NCBI RefSeq assembly: GCF_001048695.1
Contig: NZ_CVRB01000003.1
Location: 744,001-808,000, forward strand
Direction of reading: 5' to 3'
Source of the DNA: Neobacillus massiliamazoniensis
GTDB lineage: Bacteria > Bacillota > Bacilli > Bacillales > Cytobacillaceae
Length of the DNA stretch: 64,000 nt
The first letter of the stretch is position 1. Every line of letters starts with the position of its first letter. A program made the translations under genes and the position numbers. Positions 27,456 to 35,166 of the stretch are shown piece by piece. Under the pieces are notes generated by a model, which saw only the letters and a program-made list of their open reading frames with translations, did no database searches and was not told the DNA's origin.

Positions 27456-27629
27456 ATGACTGAAAACCAAAACAAATTTGATCTAACTAAAATTTATGAT
27501 TTCAAAGAATTACCTGATAAAGAAAGTGGACGTTGTGACAATTGCGGTCAGGCACACTTTAAATCAACAGTTGGTAATGGTAAGTTTATTCGTGAATGCA
27601 GTCATTGTGGCATGAAGAAGAGTATTTAA
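27456..27629 (+). CDS. Small zinc-ribbon protein
   Basis: A 57-residue protein with CDNCGQ and CSHCGM, two C-x-x-C knuckles 24 residues apart, as in a rubredoxin/zinc-ribbon fold. ATG at 27456 follows GGTGAAACGTT. It is one of the few plus-strand genes of the cargo region and lies divergent from the RHH gene. It may bind nucleic acid; no family is named. Confidence 0.55.
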   Translation: MTENQNKFDLTKIYDFKELPDKESGRCDNCGQAHFKSTVGNGKFIRECSHCGMKKSI

Positions 27630-27634
27630 TACAA

Positions 27635-27889
27635 TTAAATACAATTTATTAGGATCATAAAAACAAATGGGATTCCAAATCCAGAAGCAACTTGAATTAT
27701 AAACTTACCCTCTAACTTCCTAAAAATTAGTAAAGAGACACAGAAATAAACAATCAAAACCTCCGTAAACATAAGTGCTATATTACCTAAAATACCATCA
27801 ACAAAATTATCAAACATTTTAGTCGCTAATGATCCGAATAGAAAACCAAGAAACGGAATGATTAGTAGAAAACCGTCTTTAATTTTCAT
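27635..27889 (-). CDS. Small membrane protein
   Basis: An 84-residue, three-helix protein (MKIKDGFLLIIPFLGFLFGS at the start). ATG at 27889 follows AAAGGATTTAGTCTT. It converges with the zinc-ribbon gene, ends 6 bp apart. Not recognised. Confidence 0.5.
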   Translation of the reverse strand: MKIKDGFLLIIPFLGFLFGSLATKMFDNFVDGILGNIALMFTEVLIVYFCVSLLIFRKLEGKFIIQVASGFGIPFVFMILINCI

Positions 27890-27949
27890 AAGACTAAATC
27901 CTTTCTATCCTTTTTAAATATTGCTTTATTCACTCATCAAAACCCATTC

Positions 27950-28135
27950 TTAATGAGAGGGGGCTTTTAGTAATCTTTTCTTAGCTTTTTCTGAGGCCTC
28001 GTGTATACTGCTGCCAAACTCTATAACTGTGAATCTCCCAACTTTTGCCGATACTTTTATTCGGTGTTTTTTCAAGTGATAGACCTTATATAGGATTCCA
28101 GCCTCTTCGTAACTATAATTAGCATTTATCTTCAC
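27950..28135 (-). CDS. Hypothetical 61-residue basic protein
   Basis: MKINANYSYEEAGILYKVYH, then a basic C-terminus ending KKRLLKAPSH. Pattern of two beta strands and one helix. No clear ribosome site beyond AGGCTGTGAAC. Not recognised. Confidence 0.35.
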   Translation of the reverse strand: MKINANYSYEEAGILYKVYHLKKHRIKVSAKVGRFTVIEFGSSIHEASEKAKKRLLKAPSH

Positions 28136-28264
28136 TTTTGTTCACAGCCTTCCCTTCTGGATAAATTCACCAGGAAAACGGAAAGTCCTTGTGAACGTTG
28201 TGTGAATAAAGAACCCCTCAATAAAGAGGGGCTAAAAAGGTTATTATGTTTAAACTGTCTTTTT

Positions 28265-28306
28265 TGAACAATCGCTCCCGTTTGTTTAAGTGAATTTTTT
28301 CACAAT
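28265..28306. repeat. Dispersed repeat, copy 13
   Basis: GAACAATCGCTCCCGTTTG, TTTAAGTGAATTTTTTCACAAT; directly after the stop of the small membrane gene. Confidence 0.65.
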
Positions 28307-28319
28307 TTTTTCATTATTT

Positions 28320-28538
28320 TTAGTAGGAGAACATAGTTGCAATGAAACTCAAAAGGATACCTAGCAGAACAAAGAAACTCGCTAATAATAACCTCTTGTT
28401 CTTATTTTTCAAAAAGTCATCAGGAAGAGAGTGTACATTTTTAAAATTTTTTATTTGTTTTTTTACAAAATAAATATTTAAAACACCTGTAACCCAAAAG
28501 ATTAATCCTACTAAAGCTAAATATCTATACCATTCCAT
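28320..28538 (-). CDS. Two-helix small membrane protein
   Basis: A 72-residue protein with hydrophobic helices at residues 5-24 and 50-70 separated by a basic loop (KKQIKNFKNVHSLP...KNKNKR). ATG at 28538 follows GAGGGATAGTTCTA. Not recognised; function unknown. Confidence 0.5.
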   Translation of the reverse strand: MEWYRYLALVGLIFWVTGVLNIYFVKKQIKNFKNVHSLPDDFLKNKNKRLLLASFFVLLGILLSFIATMFSY

Positions 28539-28639
28539 TAGAACTATCCCTCGTCTCCAATGACCCCCAATTATTGAAGTTACTTAAAATTACATAACTT
28601 TTATTAATTTTACTACTATAATGGCTTTTTTTCTGTTAA

Positions 28640-28680
28640 TTCTTATTGAACTAACCTGCCACGTTAGTGGAAGAAGGAAT
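28640..28680. repeat. Dispersed repeat, copy 14
   Basis: TTCTTATTGAACTAACCTGCC, ACGTTAGTGGAAGAAGGA. Confidence 0.7.
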
Positions 28681-28839
28681 GTGATTTTTAAAAAATTCTC
28701 CGCGCACATTATTATTTTTGAAATGGCGAGCACACATACCCCCCCACCCCCTTAACTATTGATGAGGAAACAAGCAAGTCCTTTTAAAAAAAAGAAGCTC
28801 TCATTTCCGAGAGTTTCTCTACATTTTTCGGTTACGTTT

Positions 28840-29412
28840 TCATTGTTTCCCTTTATCTCTCTCTATAGCGTTCTTCGCCCGTATCAGGGTGCTTTTACTT
28901 ATCCCTGTTGTTTCCTCAACTTGCTTATATGAGTGTGTTTCTAGAAGTTTAAGAGCCAATTCAATTTGTGCCTTTTTAAATTTCTTCGGTCTTCCTTCCT
29001 TAAAATCACCCTTTTGCTTTGCGATAGCTTTCCCTTCTTTAGTTCTTTCTACAATCAAGTCCCGCTCAAACTCTGCAAATGCCAAGAATATGTTTAAAAT
29101 TAACCGGCCCGTTGGTGTATCCTCAATGATCCCCATGTTCAAAACGTTCACTCTTACCCCGCGTTCAAAGAGTTGTTTGATAATGGCAATTCCATCAATC
29201 GCAGAACGAGCAAACCTGTCCAGTTTTGTTACGATTAATGTGTCACCTTCCTTTAAAGTTTTCAGTAGCTTTTGAAATTCTTGTCGCTCAGCTTTTGTTC
29301 CAGTAAACTTTTCAGAATAAATCTCTTCGCATCCAGCACTTTTTAAATGTTCCAGCTGCCCTTGTAAATCCTGGCCTTGAGTACTTACTCTTGCATATCC
29401 ATAAATCATCAT
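28840..29412 (-). CDS. Serine recombinase (resolvase/invertase)
   Basis: About 190 residues with the complete small serine recombinase plan: [11 protein letters not shown] (catalytic Ser), then [33 protein letters not shown] (catalytic Arg region), [15 protein letters not shown], and a C-terminal helix-turn-helix ([18 protein letters not shown]). ATG at 29412 follows AAAGGGGTGAAA. It may be a resolvase of a lost transposon or invert/resolve DNA within the island. Candidate crossover repeats lie just upstream. No tnpA is nearby. Confidence 0.9.
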   Translation of the reverse strand: MMIYGYARVSTQGQDLQGQLEHLKSAGCEEIYSEKFTGTKAERQEFQKLLKTLKEGDTLIVTKLDRFARSAIDGIAIIKQLFERGVRVNVLNMGIIEDTPTGRLILNIFLAFAEFERDLIVERTKEGKAIAKQKGDFKEGRPKKFKKAQIELALKLLETHSYKQVEETTGISKSTLIRAKNAIERDKGKQ

Positions 29413-29435
29413 TTTCACCCCTTTACTTTTGGACC

Positions 29436-29511
29436 TAAGTTATGGCACCTGTCAATACCTTGATTTTATCACTTCCATAATTTGGTGTCAAAACTTTTAA
29501 GTTATGATACC
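29436..29511. promoter_or_regulatory. Candidate res/crossover region of the serine recombinase
   Basis: TAAGTTATGGCACC (29436) and TAAGTTATGATACC (29498) are direct copies 62 bp apart, with CATAATTTGGTGTCA (inverted) between them, immediately upstream of the recombinase start. Confidence 0.45.
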
Positions 29512-29557
29512 AAGAAATCAAAAAAGCCGATTTCCAAATGCAATCGACTTCAAAATA

Positions 29558-29604
29558 TTCTTTAACTAAAGCTACCCGTTACTTTAAGTGTAATCCTTCA
29601 CAAA
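29558..29604. repeat. Dispersed repeat, copy 15
   Basis: TTCTTTAACTAAAGCTACCC, GTTACTTTAAGTGTAAT, CTTCACAAAG. A partial second unit, GTAACGGGTTAGTTTAAG, follows at 29611-29628. Confidence 0.7.
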
Positions 29605-29990
29605 GTTGAGATGTAACGGGTTAGTTTAAGATGTGTTTCAATCGTGGATTAGAAATAAAAAGAAGTTTAAATCACATACTTTTATGTAATTCCGTATTAA
29701 GTTTCATCCTTTAGAGGACTTTTACAATCGCACAGAAGCCAACCAATCCTCATCTTTTTTAATCCTATGTTTCCCCTTCTTATTTTTGATTAAATAAAGA
29801 AGCCTTAGCAGGCTTTTACCGTCCTTTGTAGTTCTTCTCTTACTTTTTTACTCCCTGATCCTATAGCTCTATAAAATACACCAGTTTGCAGCAGTCAATT
29901 CTTTTATGAAAAGTAACCATTTGTTGAATAAGTAACAAGCGTTTCTACTTATTGTAGAAACGCAACTAGACAAAGCTCTAAATTTTTCTA
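29605..29990. other. Intergenic region without a supported gene
   Basis: Contains partial repeat arms and a GTTTCTAC..TTATTG..GTAGAAAC hairpin (29940-29961) that may terminate the following glycine-rich gene on the minus strand. Confidence 0.35.
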
Positions 29991-30431
29991 TCAATGATAC
30001 GGGTACGATGGATAAGGGTAAGGGTAAGGATAATAGTATGGGTAAGGGTAGCCGCCAATGCCTGGTCCACCAAAACCAAGACCTGGATAATAACCAAGTC
30101 CAGAGCCTGGTCCACCTAAACCAAGACCTGGAGCAAAACCAACGCCAGAGCCAGGTGCGCCTATACCAGGACCACCAAAACCAAGTCCTGGACCAAAACC
30201 AGCGCCAGAGCCTGGTCCACCTAAACCAAGACCTGGAGCAAAACCAACGCCAGAGCCAGGTGCGCCTATACCAGGACCACCAAAACCAAGTCCTGGACCA
30301 AAACCAGCGCCAGAGCCAGGTGCACCTATACCTGGACCACCAAAACCATGACCTGGTCCGCCTAAACCATGACCAGGGTGATGGCCAATCCTCTCATATG
30401 TTGGACTATAAGCATTATAATTAAAAATCAC
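29991..30431 (-). CDS. Glycine/proline-rich tandem-repeat protein
   Basis: About 146 residues. After MIFNYNAYSPTYERIGHHPG comes a run of GPG-based repeats: GFGGPGIGAPGSG alternating with GLGLGGPGSG, each about 20 residues and combined into a 40-residue unit (120 bp) repeated twice almost exactly. The end is Tyr/Pro rich (YPYPYYYPYPYPYPSYPYH). This looks like a surface or spore-coat structural protein. GTG at 30431 is preferred because AGGAGG (30438-30443) lies 6 nt upstream; the upstream ATGs overlap that site. The collagen-like GXY periodicity is not strict. Confidence 0.7.
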   Translation of the reverse strand: MIFNYNAYSPTYERIGHHPGHGLGGPGHGFGGPGIGAPGSGAGFGPGLGFGGPGIGAPGSGVGFAPGLGLGGPGSGAGFGPGLGFGGPGIGAPGSGVGFAPGLGLGGPGSGLGYYPGLGFGGPGIGGYPYPYYYPYPYPYPSYPYH

Positions 30432-30544
30432 GTTCATCCTCCTCATTTAATTTACATTAGAGCATATGCATTTTTGGGGATAAATTCTTGGGCATTCATC
30501 CTGATTCTTTAAATATCATATGACAAATGCGGATAGGGTAATTT

Positions 30545-30634
30545 ATTTAAGCTAACCTGCCACGTTACTTCAATAATAAAAGCCGCCTAAATGGCAGCTG
30601 GATCTTCAACTATTGCACCCAGTTAGTTGTACAA
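30545..30634. repeat. Dispersed repeat, copy 16 (full two-part form)
   Basis: AAGCTAACCTGCCACGTTAC, middle hairpin AGCCGCCTAAATGGCAGCTG, second arm CTTCAACTATTGCACCCAGT. Confidence 0.75.
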
Positions 30635-30669
30635 AACACACTTGAAGCGACCCCTCTAAAAAACAATAA

Positions 30670-30945
30670 CTAGATAAGTCGTAAAACAGTTGTATAAGTA
30701 AAATAAATCATCAATCCAATACAAAATATCATTATTTTTTTATTTCCTTTTTCCTTAGCAGAAAATGTCATCGCAAGAAGAATGGAATTAAACGAAAAAA
30801 AACCAATGATTCCAGAACCTTTATAAGTGAACGGTTTAAATTGAGCAACTATTGCACAAACAAGAAAAATCATTACACCTAAACACCATAGTATTGGTAC
30901 TTTATATTTTTTTATAAATGTAAACAACGTAAATTCATCCTCCAA
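30670..30945 (-). CDS. Small membrane protein
   Basis: About 85-91 residues, three hydrophobic helices and basic loops. GGAGG at 30942-30946 lies close to the TTG at 30945, so an in-frame TTG about 15 bp downstream is a better start; both are uncertain. Not recognised. Confidence 0.45.
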   Translation of the reverse strand: MEDEFTLFTFIKKYKVPILWCLGVMIFLVCAIVAQFKPFTYKGSGIIGFFSFNSILLAMTFSAKEKGNKKIMIFCIGLMIYFTYTTVLRLI

Positions 30946-31037
30946 TTATATTTATTAATATAATCGAGACAATTATATCTATAAAATCGTTTCCTGTAAC
31001 TTGGGGTAATTTAACCTTTTTTATAAATTTACTCCTC

Positions 31038-31072
31038 CTTATTGAAGTAAAGCCCACATTAGTGAAGTAAGG
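31038..31072. repeat. Dispersed repeat, copy 17 (short)
   Basis: CTTATTGAAGTAAAGCCCAC, ATTAGTGAAGTAAGGGC. Confidence 0.55.
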
Positions 31073-31086
31073 GCAGTCTGACTTTG

Positions 31087-31371
31087 TTAAAACATATGTA
31101 ACAAAAATTGCAACCAAAAAAAATCAAAAATCATAAGGATGCCTATCCCAAACAAAATGTAAGCGGAAATTTTGTGTTTTTTCATATATTCTTCAACCCC
31201 ACCCACAATGACACCACAAAAAAAGAAAAGATAGCCCAATCTGGTAAGCCATATCGTAAACGAAGTTTCAGGGGTGACTAAGGATGAGTGGATAAGGAAC
31301 ATAACAGTTCCTATTATCATCAACAAATACCAGAAATGCCGCTTGAGTTGATTCAATTTATTCACCCTCAC
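31087..31371 (-). CDS. Three-helix membrane protein
   Basis: A 94-residue protein, MRVNKLNQLKRHFWYLLMII at the start, with helices near residues 12-30, 43-60 and 68-90 and basic loops. ATG at 31371 is preceded by a weak AGTGAGGGTGAAT site. Not recognised. Confidence 0.5.
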   Translation of the reverse strand: MRVNKLNQLKRHFWYLLMIIGTVMFLIHSSLVTPETSFTIWLTRLGYLFFFCGVIVGGVEEYMKKHKISAYILFGIGILMIFDFFWLQFLLHMF

Positions 31372-31511
31372 TTACATTTTTATTAGAATAAATTTATAAT
31401 TTCTTAACAAATAACTGTTTTCTTTAGGCTGTTTTCGTAAACTTTGTTGTTTTCAAGTGGTCTTGATTTACAAGATGCACATAAAGCTCAAAAATATTTA
31501 GTTTCGTTTGA

Positions 31512-31841
31512 CTAATACAAAATTTCATTTAGAAGATTAACAATTAGGTCAAATCTTTTGCCATCTAAATTATATGAATTATTTAAATCACTTGAAGGTT
31601 TAGCGGTAATCTGGATACCATCCTCAATTAGCACTACGCATATGTCTATTATTGTAAAGTCTTTGAAGTATGCTTTATGATATGTTATTTCAAAGTTATT
31701 CTTAGTTTTTCGCTTTAAGAAAAATCCATTTTCTCCCCAGTGTACTATTCTTTTTATATAAGTGTTTTTGTAAGTTTTACTACTTAGTTTATTGTGGAAT
31801 TTTTCTATGTCCATTTGTGAAATCCACGTATATTCTTGCAT
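31512..31841 (-). CDS. Hypothetical 109-residue cytoplasmic protein
   Basis: Mixed alpha/beta pattern: IHWGENGFFLKRKTKNNFEI, then ICVVLIEDGIQITAKPSSDL. Ribosome site GGGGTGTAAGT precedes ATG at 31841. No family is recognised. Confidence 0.5.
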   Translation of the reverse strand: MQEYTWISQMDIEKFHNKLSSKTYKNTYIKRIVHWGENGFFLKRKTKNNFEITYHKAYFKDFTIIDICVVLIEDGIQITAKPSSDLNNSYNLDGKRFDLIVNLLNEILY

Positions 31842-31970
31842 ACTTACACCCCAAATATAAAATATCTTTGCGTGTGTTATACCTATTGATGAAACATTTA
31901 GACCTATTGATTTACAAAAGGAAGTTGGAAGTTGAAAGTTGAAGAGAGATTCAGGCTAAAATTTCCTGAT

Positions 31971-32006
31971 GCAATTAACCTGCTTCGTTAATTGAACAAG
32001 CAAAAC
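31971..32006. repeat. Dispersed repeat, copy 18
   Basis: GCAATTAACCTGCTTCGTTAATTGAACAAGC (written in two parts around the centre at 31985); close after a small membrane gene stop. Confidence 0.6.
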
Positions 32007-32031
32007 CTTTTATTTGCAAATTGTTGTCGTA

Positions 32032-32325
32032 TTACTGCTTAACTCTTCTAAATATGACTGGTGCGAAGTTAAAGTAGATAGAAGTTAAAAATGCACCAAC
32101 AATAGTACATATATAGTTGTGTTGACCATATTTATCATTTAGCAATTCTTTTCCGTACTCTAATAACAAGGTTAAGAAAAGTACCATTAAAATCAAAATA
32201 ATTCTGGTATATTTATACTTTTGAGGTTTGCTAAATAATGTGTTATGCACATCTGTCTTTTTAATTATCCAGCTAAAAATAGCAAAAAAAATCAAAAAGA
32301 TTATAAAATACGTAAGAAAATTCAT
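32032..32325 (-). CDS. Small membrane protein
   Basis: A 97-residue protein with helices near residues 3-22, 40-58 and 68-85, ending NFAPVIFRRVKQ. ATG at 32325 follows AGGTATGGAAAA. Not recognised. Confidence 0.5.
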   Translation of the reverse strand: MNFLTYFIIFLIFFAIFSWIIKKTDVHNTLFSKPQKYKYTRIILILMVLFLTLLLEYGKELLNDKYGQHNYICTIVGAFLTSIYFNFAPVIFRRVKQ

Positions 32326-32428
32326 TTTTCCATACCTCTACTCAAGCTAACTTTTTTGTTATGAATAAGCGTATTCTACTATATCCATCATTTTTTACAT
32401 ACGGAAATTTAATCCTTATTTCATATTC

Positions 32429-32538
32429 CTTGTTCAAGTAACCTGCCAGTTAGCACAATAAGAAGAAGCTGCCGAAACGACAGCCCAGCTCTTCAACTCT
32501 TGCACCCGTTTGTTTAAGTACAATTCTTCACAATTCTT
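32429..32538. repeat. Dispersed repeat, copy 19 (longest form)
   Basis: Both arms are present: CTTGTTCAAGTAACCTGCC, GAAGCTGCCGAAACGACAGC, CTTCAACTCTTGCACCCGTT, TTTAAGTACAAT, TTCACAAT. Its right half matches 6423-6464 as part of the SPOCS duplication. Confidence 0.8.
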
Positions 32539-32846
32539 GACTTTACTCGAGTCCATTTAATTGTGATAAGTGATGTGTAAAATGATAGAACGGTAAGGAT
32601 ACATCCCGTTGGTAACTAACGAAATCCTCCCATGTCGTGTTTTCTCTTAGATTGTAGTGGCTATCAGTTCTCTATTAGTCGTTTCTTTCTCTTTTGGTTG
32701 TTCCGTTTGACCTGGCTGCTCGCCCAAAAAGCCCATTTCAATATAAATATGTTAATGACTATTATACTTGTCCATTCTTTAACTTGTACAAAGAATACTT
32801 TAACAATGTAAAACCTAAAAAATTATAATGAAATGAGGTGTTTTTA

Positions 32847-33653
32847 ATGGGATGTAATGATAATCTTCAACCCAATCAAGCAAGTCAATCCATGGACCCC
32901 CCTGGTCCTTGTTCAGTAACACCAACAGCATTAACACCATTTACGAGTGCAGATACCGCAACAGCAGCTGGACCAACTGTTAGTAGGATTAAAGTTCCTG
33001 TTGTACTAGCAGAGCCAACAATCCAAATTCCTATAGAGGCAACAATTCACCTAGGAGCTATAGCAACTGAAATTAAAAGAGTGAAAAAAAATGTATTTCT
33101 GGATCAAGTGAAAATTGTTCCGGAAGCACCATTTACACGTGTTGTCGGCACTGACTTTTTTACCTTTTCAAGAGCTAAATTATTTATAGCAGGGCATATT
33201 CGCAAAAATATTGAATATACTGCGGCTGGCGGTTCGGGTAACCCATGTACTATACCGCTTATAGATCAAGTTGTCGATATTCCATTCACTGGATTTACAG
33301 AACTTAGTACAACGGCTGGAACGCTTATTAATTTACCAATCCTCGGTATCAATGAAACTTCCGAGTCTAGTTTCCTTAGTGATACAAACAACTTAAATGC
33401 TCGCTTGGATAAATTCTTCTTCAACAATCTTGTCAAATTCAATGAACAGCCATTTGGTGAGTTAGTAGCCGCAAACTTCTTTGAACTTGATTTTGCGTCA
33501 CCGGAACCAGCACCTGAGGCAACTTTTACTTTTTCCACGTTTACTGAAAAACTCGTCCTAGAACTTACTGTAAAAGTATTACAAACTCAGCAACTTGCAA
33601 TTGCTGTAACTTCAGTAGTTCCTGTGCTTCCTGGTCTTACTCCTCCACTTTAA
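32847..33653 (+). CDS. SPOCS (DUF3794)-like protein, intact copy 2
   Basis: A 268-residue protein, intact version of the 6.78-7.57 kb pseudogene. Short Pro-rich start MGCNDNLQPNQASQSMDPPG, then beta-rich blocks IKVPVVLAEPTIQIPIEATI, RVKKNVFLDQVKIVPEAPF, GHIRKNIEYT, VDIPFTGFTELSTTAG and LVLELTVKVLQTQQLAIAV. These resemble the SPOCS domain of spore-coat/exosporium proteins; the family call is by pattern. No signal peptide. ATG at 32847 follows GAGGTG by 6 nt; an in-frame GTG at 32838 overlaps that site. It lies between repeat copies 19 and 20. Confidence 0.65.
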   Translation: MGCNDNLQPNQASQSMDPPGPCSVTPTALTPFTSADTATAAGPTVSRIKVPVVLAEPTIQIPIEATIHLGAIATEIKRVKKNVFLDQVKIVPEAPFTRVVGTDFFTFSRAKLFIAGHIRKNIEYTAAGGSGNPCTIPLIDQVVDIPFTGFTELSTTAGTLINLPILGINETSESSFLSDTNNLNARLDKFFFNNLVKFNEQPFGELVAANFFELDFASPEPAPEATFTFSTFTEKLVLELTVKVLQTQQLAIAVTSVVPVLPGLTPPL

Positions 33654-33726
33654 TGGATGTTCTTCAGCATATGTAAGAAAAAGGGTTCTGTTTCTTGTAA
33701 ACAGAGCCGTTCCTCCAATTCAATCC

Positions 33727-33966
33727 TTGTATATCACTCAAATAGTCCTAAAAGATGCACAGGATAAAGAAAAAATCATAAACGAATAAAATTTTTCTGA
33801 AGAAGGTAAAACGCTTCAACAAGTAGAAGAAATATTCTTTAAAAATGGGATAAAAATATTAGGTTCAATTCAAACAAAAGACAGTATTCCTTTTCAGTTA
33901 ATCTGTTTTGATTATGAAACAAATTCAAACGGTGATTTTATTTATAGAGATGTTCGTTTTATTTAA
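33727..33966 (+). pseudogene. Decayed small ORF downstream of SPOCS-like copy 2
   Basis: Homolog of 7640-7881. Here the frame is closed by a TAA (AACGAATAA, where copy 1 has TTA), and the rest runs on in one frame to YETNSNGDFIYRDVRFI. Copy 1 has no such stop but a frameshift. Confidence 0.55.
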
Positions 33967-34031
33967 ATGATATTCTTACGCACAAAAAGCTAGGGGATTA
34001 AATCTTAGCTTTTTTTAGTCCATAAAAATAG

Positions 34032-34074
34032 TCCTTCTTCCACTCCACGTTAGTTTAAGTACATCTTTTCACAA
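34032..34074. repeat. Dispersed repeat, copy 20
   Basis: TCCTTCTTCCACTCCACG, TTAGTTTAAGTACATC, TTTTCACAAAC. Rightmost copy in the window; none follows to the right. Confidence 0.7.
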
Positions 34075-34173
34075 ACTTATATTTTTTTAATCCAACTAAT
34101 TGGCTTGCTGTAAATAAAAAAGCCCAGCAATTATGCTCGGCACAATAAGAATAACCACAATTGTTTTTTTCTC

Positions 34174-34566
34174 TTAATTCTCCTCTAAGGCGGGATCTAT
34201 AAAGCCAAAAGTTATTTTCCCATTAAAACCACCCTGTAATTCCTTTTTATCTATAAAAGCTCCATTTGTTTTTGCAATATACTCAGACGCCTTTAACCTA
34301 TCCTTCAAATCTGCATCTTCATCCCGCATAATCTCCGTCCAAAACCGCTTAGTTTCCGTGATATCCGCAATAAATTCTACATCCAATTGTTCATTCCGTT
34401 CCTTAATGTACTCTAAAACCTTAGCATTTCTTAGCAGGCGACTGGCGTTTACTTCTGCAGCATTTCCTTCGGCATGGTATCCAGCCCTTAAATAGCTTTC
34501 AGTGGCATTTCCTGTTTCGATATAAAAATCTGCAAATCTCTTTTGCTTAATGTTTAATTCAGCCAT
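34174..34566 (-). CDS. Phage-type terminase small subunit
   Basis: A 130-residue protein with the Terminase_2 plan: LNIKQKRFADFYIETGNATES, LRAGYHAEGNAAEVNASRLL (HTH for pac/cos DNA) then YIKERNEQL, helix-rich middle and a short C-terminal part. It recognises packaging sites in phages and satellites. ATG at 34566 is preferred because GAGGTGA lies 5 nt upstream; the open frame extends back to 34605. It is the last gene of a minus-strand phage-type module and there is no large terminase, portal or capsid gene nearby, a pattern typical of satellites that redirect a helper phage's packaging. Confidence 0.88.
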   Translation of the reverse strand: MAELNIKQKRFADFYIETGNATESYLRAGYHAEGNAAEVNASRLLRNAKVLEYIKERNEQLDVEFIADITETKRFWTEIMRDEDADLKDRLKASEYIAKTNGAFIDKKELQGGFNGKITFGFIDPALEEN

Positions 34567-34632
34567 GAATATCACCTCTTCTATTTCTAGAACGTACATT
34601 CCCATAGTTTTTATTATACCATAAAGAAACGC

Positions 34633-35166
34633 CTATATTAGCGCGTTCCTTATGGTGTAATAGAAATGGTGGTAAATATAATTTCCGGATGTCAGTGGGG
34701 CAACAAATACCGTTTGAAATCCATAACGTGCCTCAAATGCTTTCAATGAACCCAATAAAGCACGGGCTTGATATTTGCTTCTGTAATTACCCTTAATGAT
34801 ATTTTCATATCCGTTTGGATCTTCCACTAGTAAGAGAAACGGGAACCGCTGCGCCCGAATCAATTCATTTTCAAAACGTGTTCTTTCTTTTATGGTAGCC
34901 GCCAGCTCTTCTACGCTGTTTTTCCTTTCAATGGTTGCTGGAAAGAAAAGGTTTCTATGAATACCTAACTCTTCATTTTTAGGTAAATAAGCCGAATAAT
35001 CACCGTAATCTAACTTTTTTGATTCAAATGGAATCTTCTTTGACTCAAAATAATCAATAATATGCTTGTTTTCTTGCTCCCTCGTATCAATTAACATGAC
35101 AATTGAAGAAAGCAATGTTTTAATTTCTGTTTCAGTGTATTTGTACTTAACGGTAACATCCTTCAC
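34633..35166 (-). CDS. ERCC4-domain nuclease
   Basis: A 177-residue protein. The XPF/ERCC4 active-site pattern is visible: DTREQ near residue 26, KKLDYGDYSAYLP near 52, and the catalytic TIERKNSVEELAATI near 80. Such proteins cut structured or branched DNA; in phages and plasmids they assist recombination or replication. ATG at 35166 shares one base with the stop of the upstream gene, so the two are coupled. It lies in the satellite-type operon between the primase and terS. Confidence 0.88.
   Translation of the reverse strand: MKDVTVKYKYTETEIKTLLSSIVMLIDTREQENKHIIDYFESKKIPFESKKLDYGDYSAYLPKNEELGIHRNLFFPATIERKNSVEELAATIKERTRFENELIRAQRFPFLLLVEDPNGYENIIKGNYRSKYQARALLGSLKAFEARYGFQTVFVAPLTSGNYIYHHFYYTIRNALI

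Noticed and set aside
30008-30424. 138-codon plus-strand ORF opposite the glycine-rich gene
   Set aside because: Gln/Asp/His-rich shadow of the GPG repeat; no ribosome site.
29991-30431. CRISPR-like array from regular 120-bp periodicity
   Set aside because: The periodicity encodes protein repeats, units are too long and there are no unique spacers or cas genes.
30935-31117. Possible 35-residue peptide SKFIKKVKLPQVTGNDFIDI... ending in a TGA overlapping the next gene's ribosome site
   Set aside because: AAGGAGGAG is present but no ATG, GTG or TTG follows at a usable distance in frame; a rare start codon would be needed.
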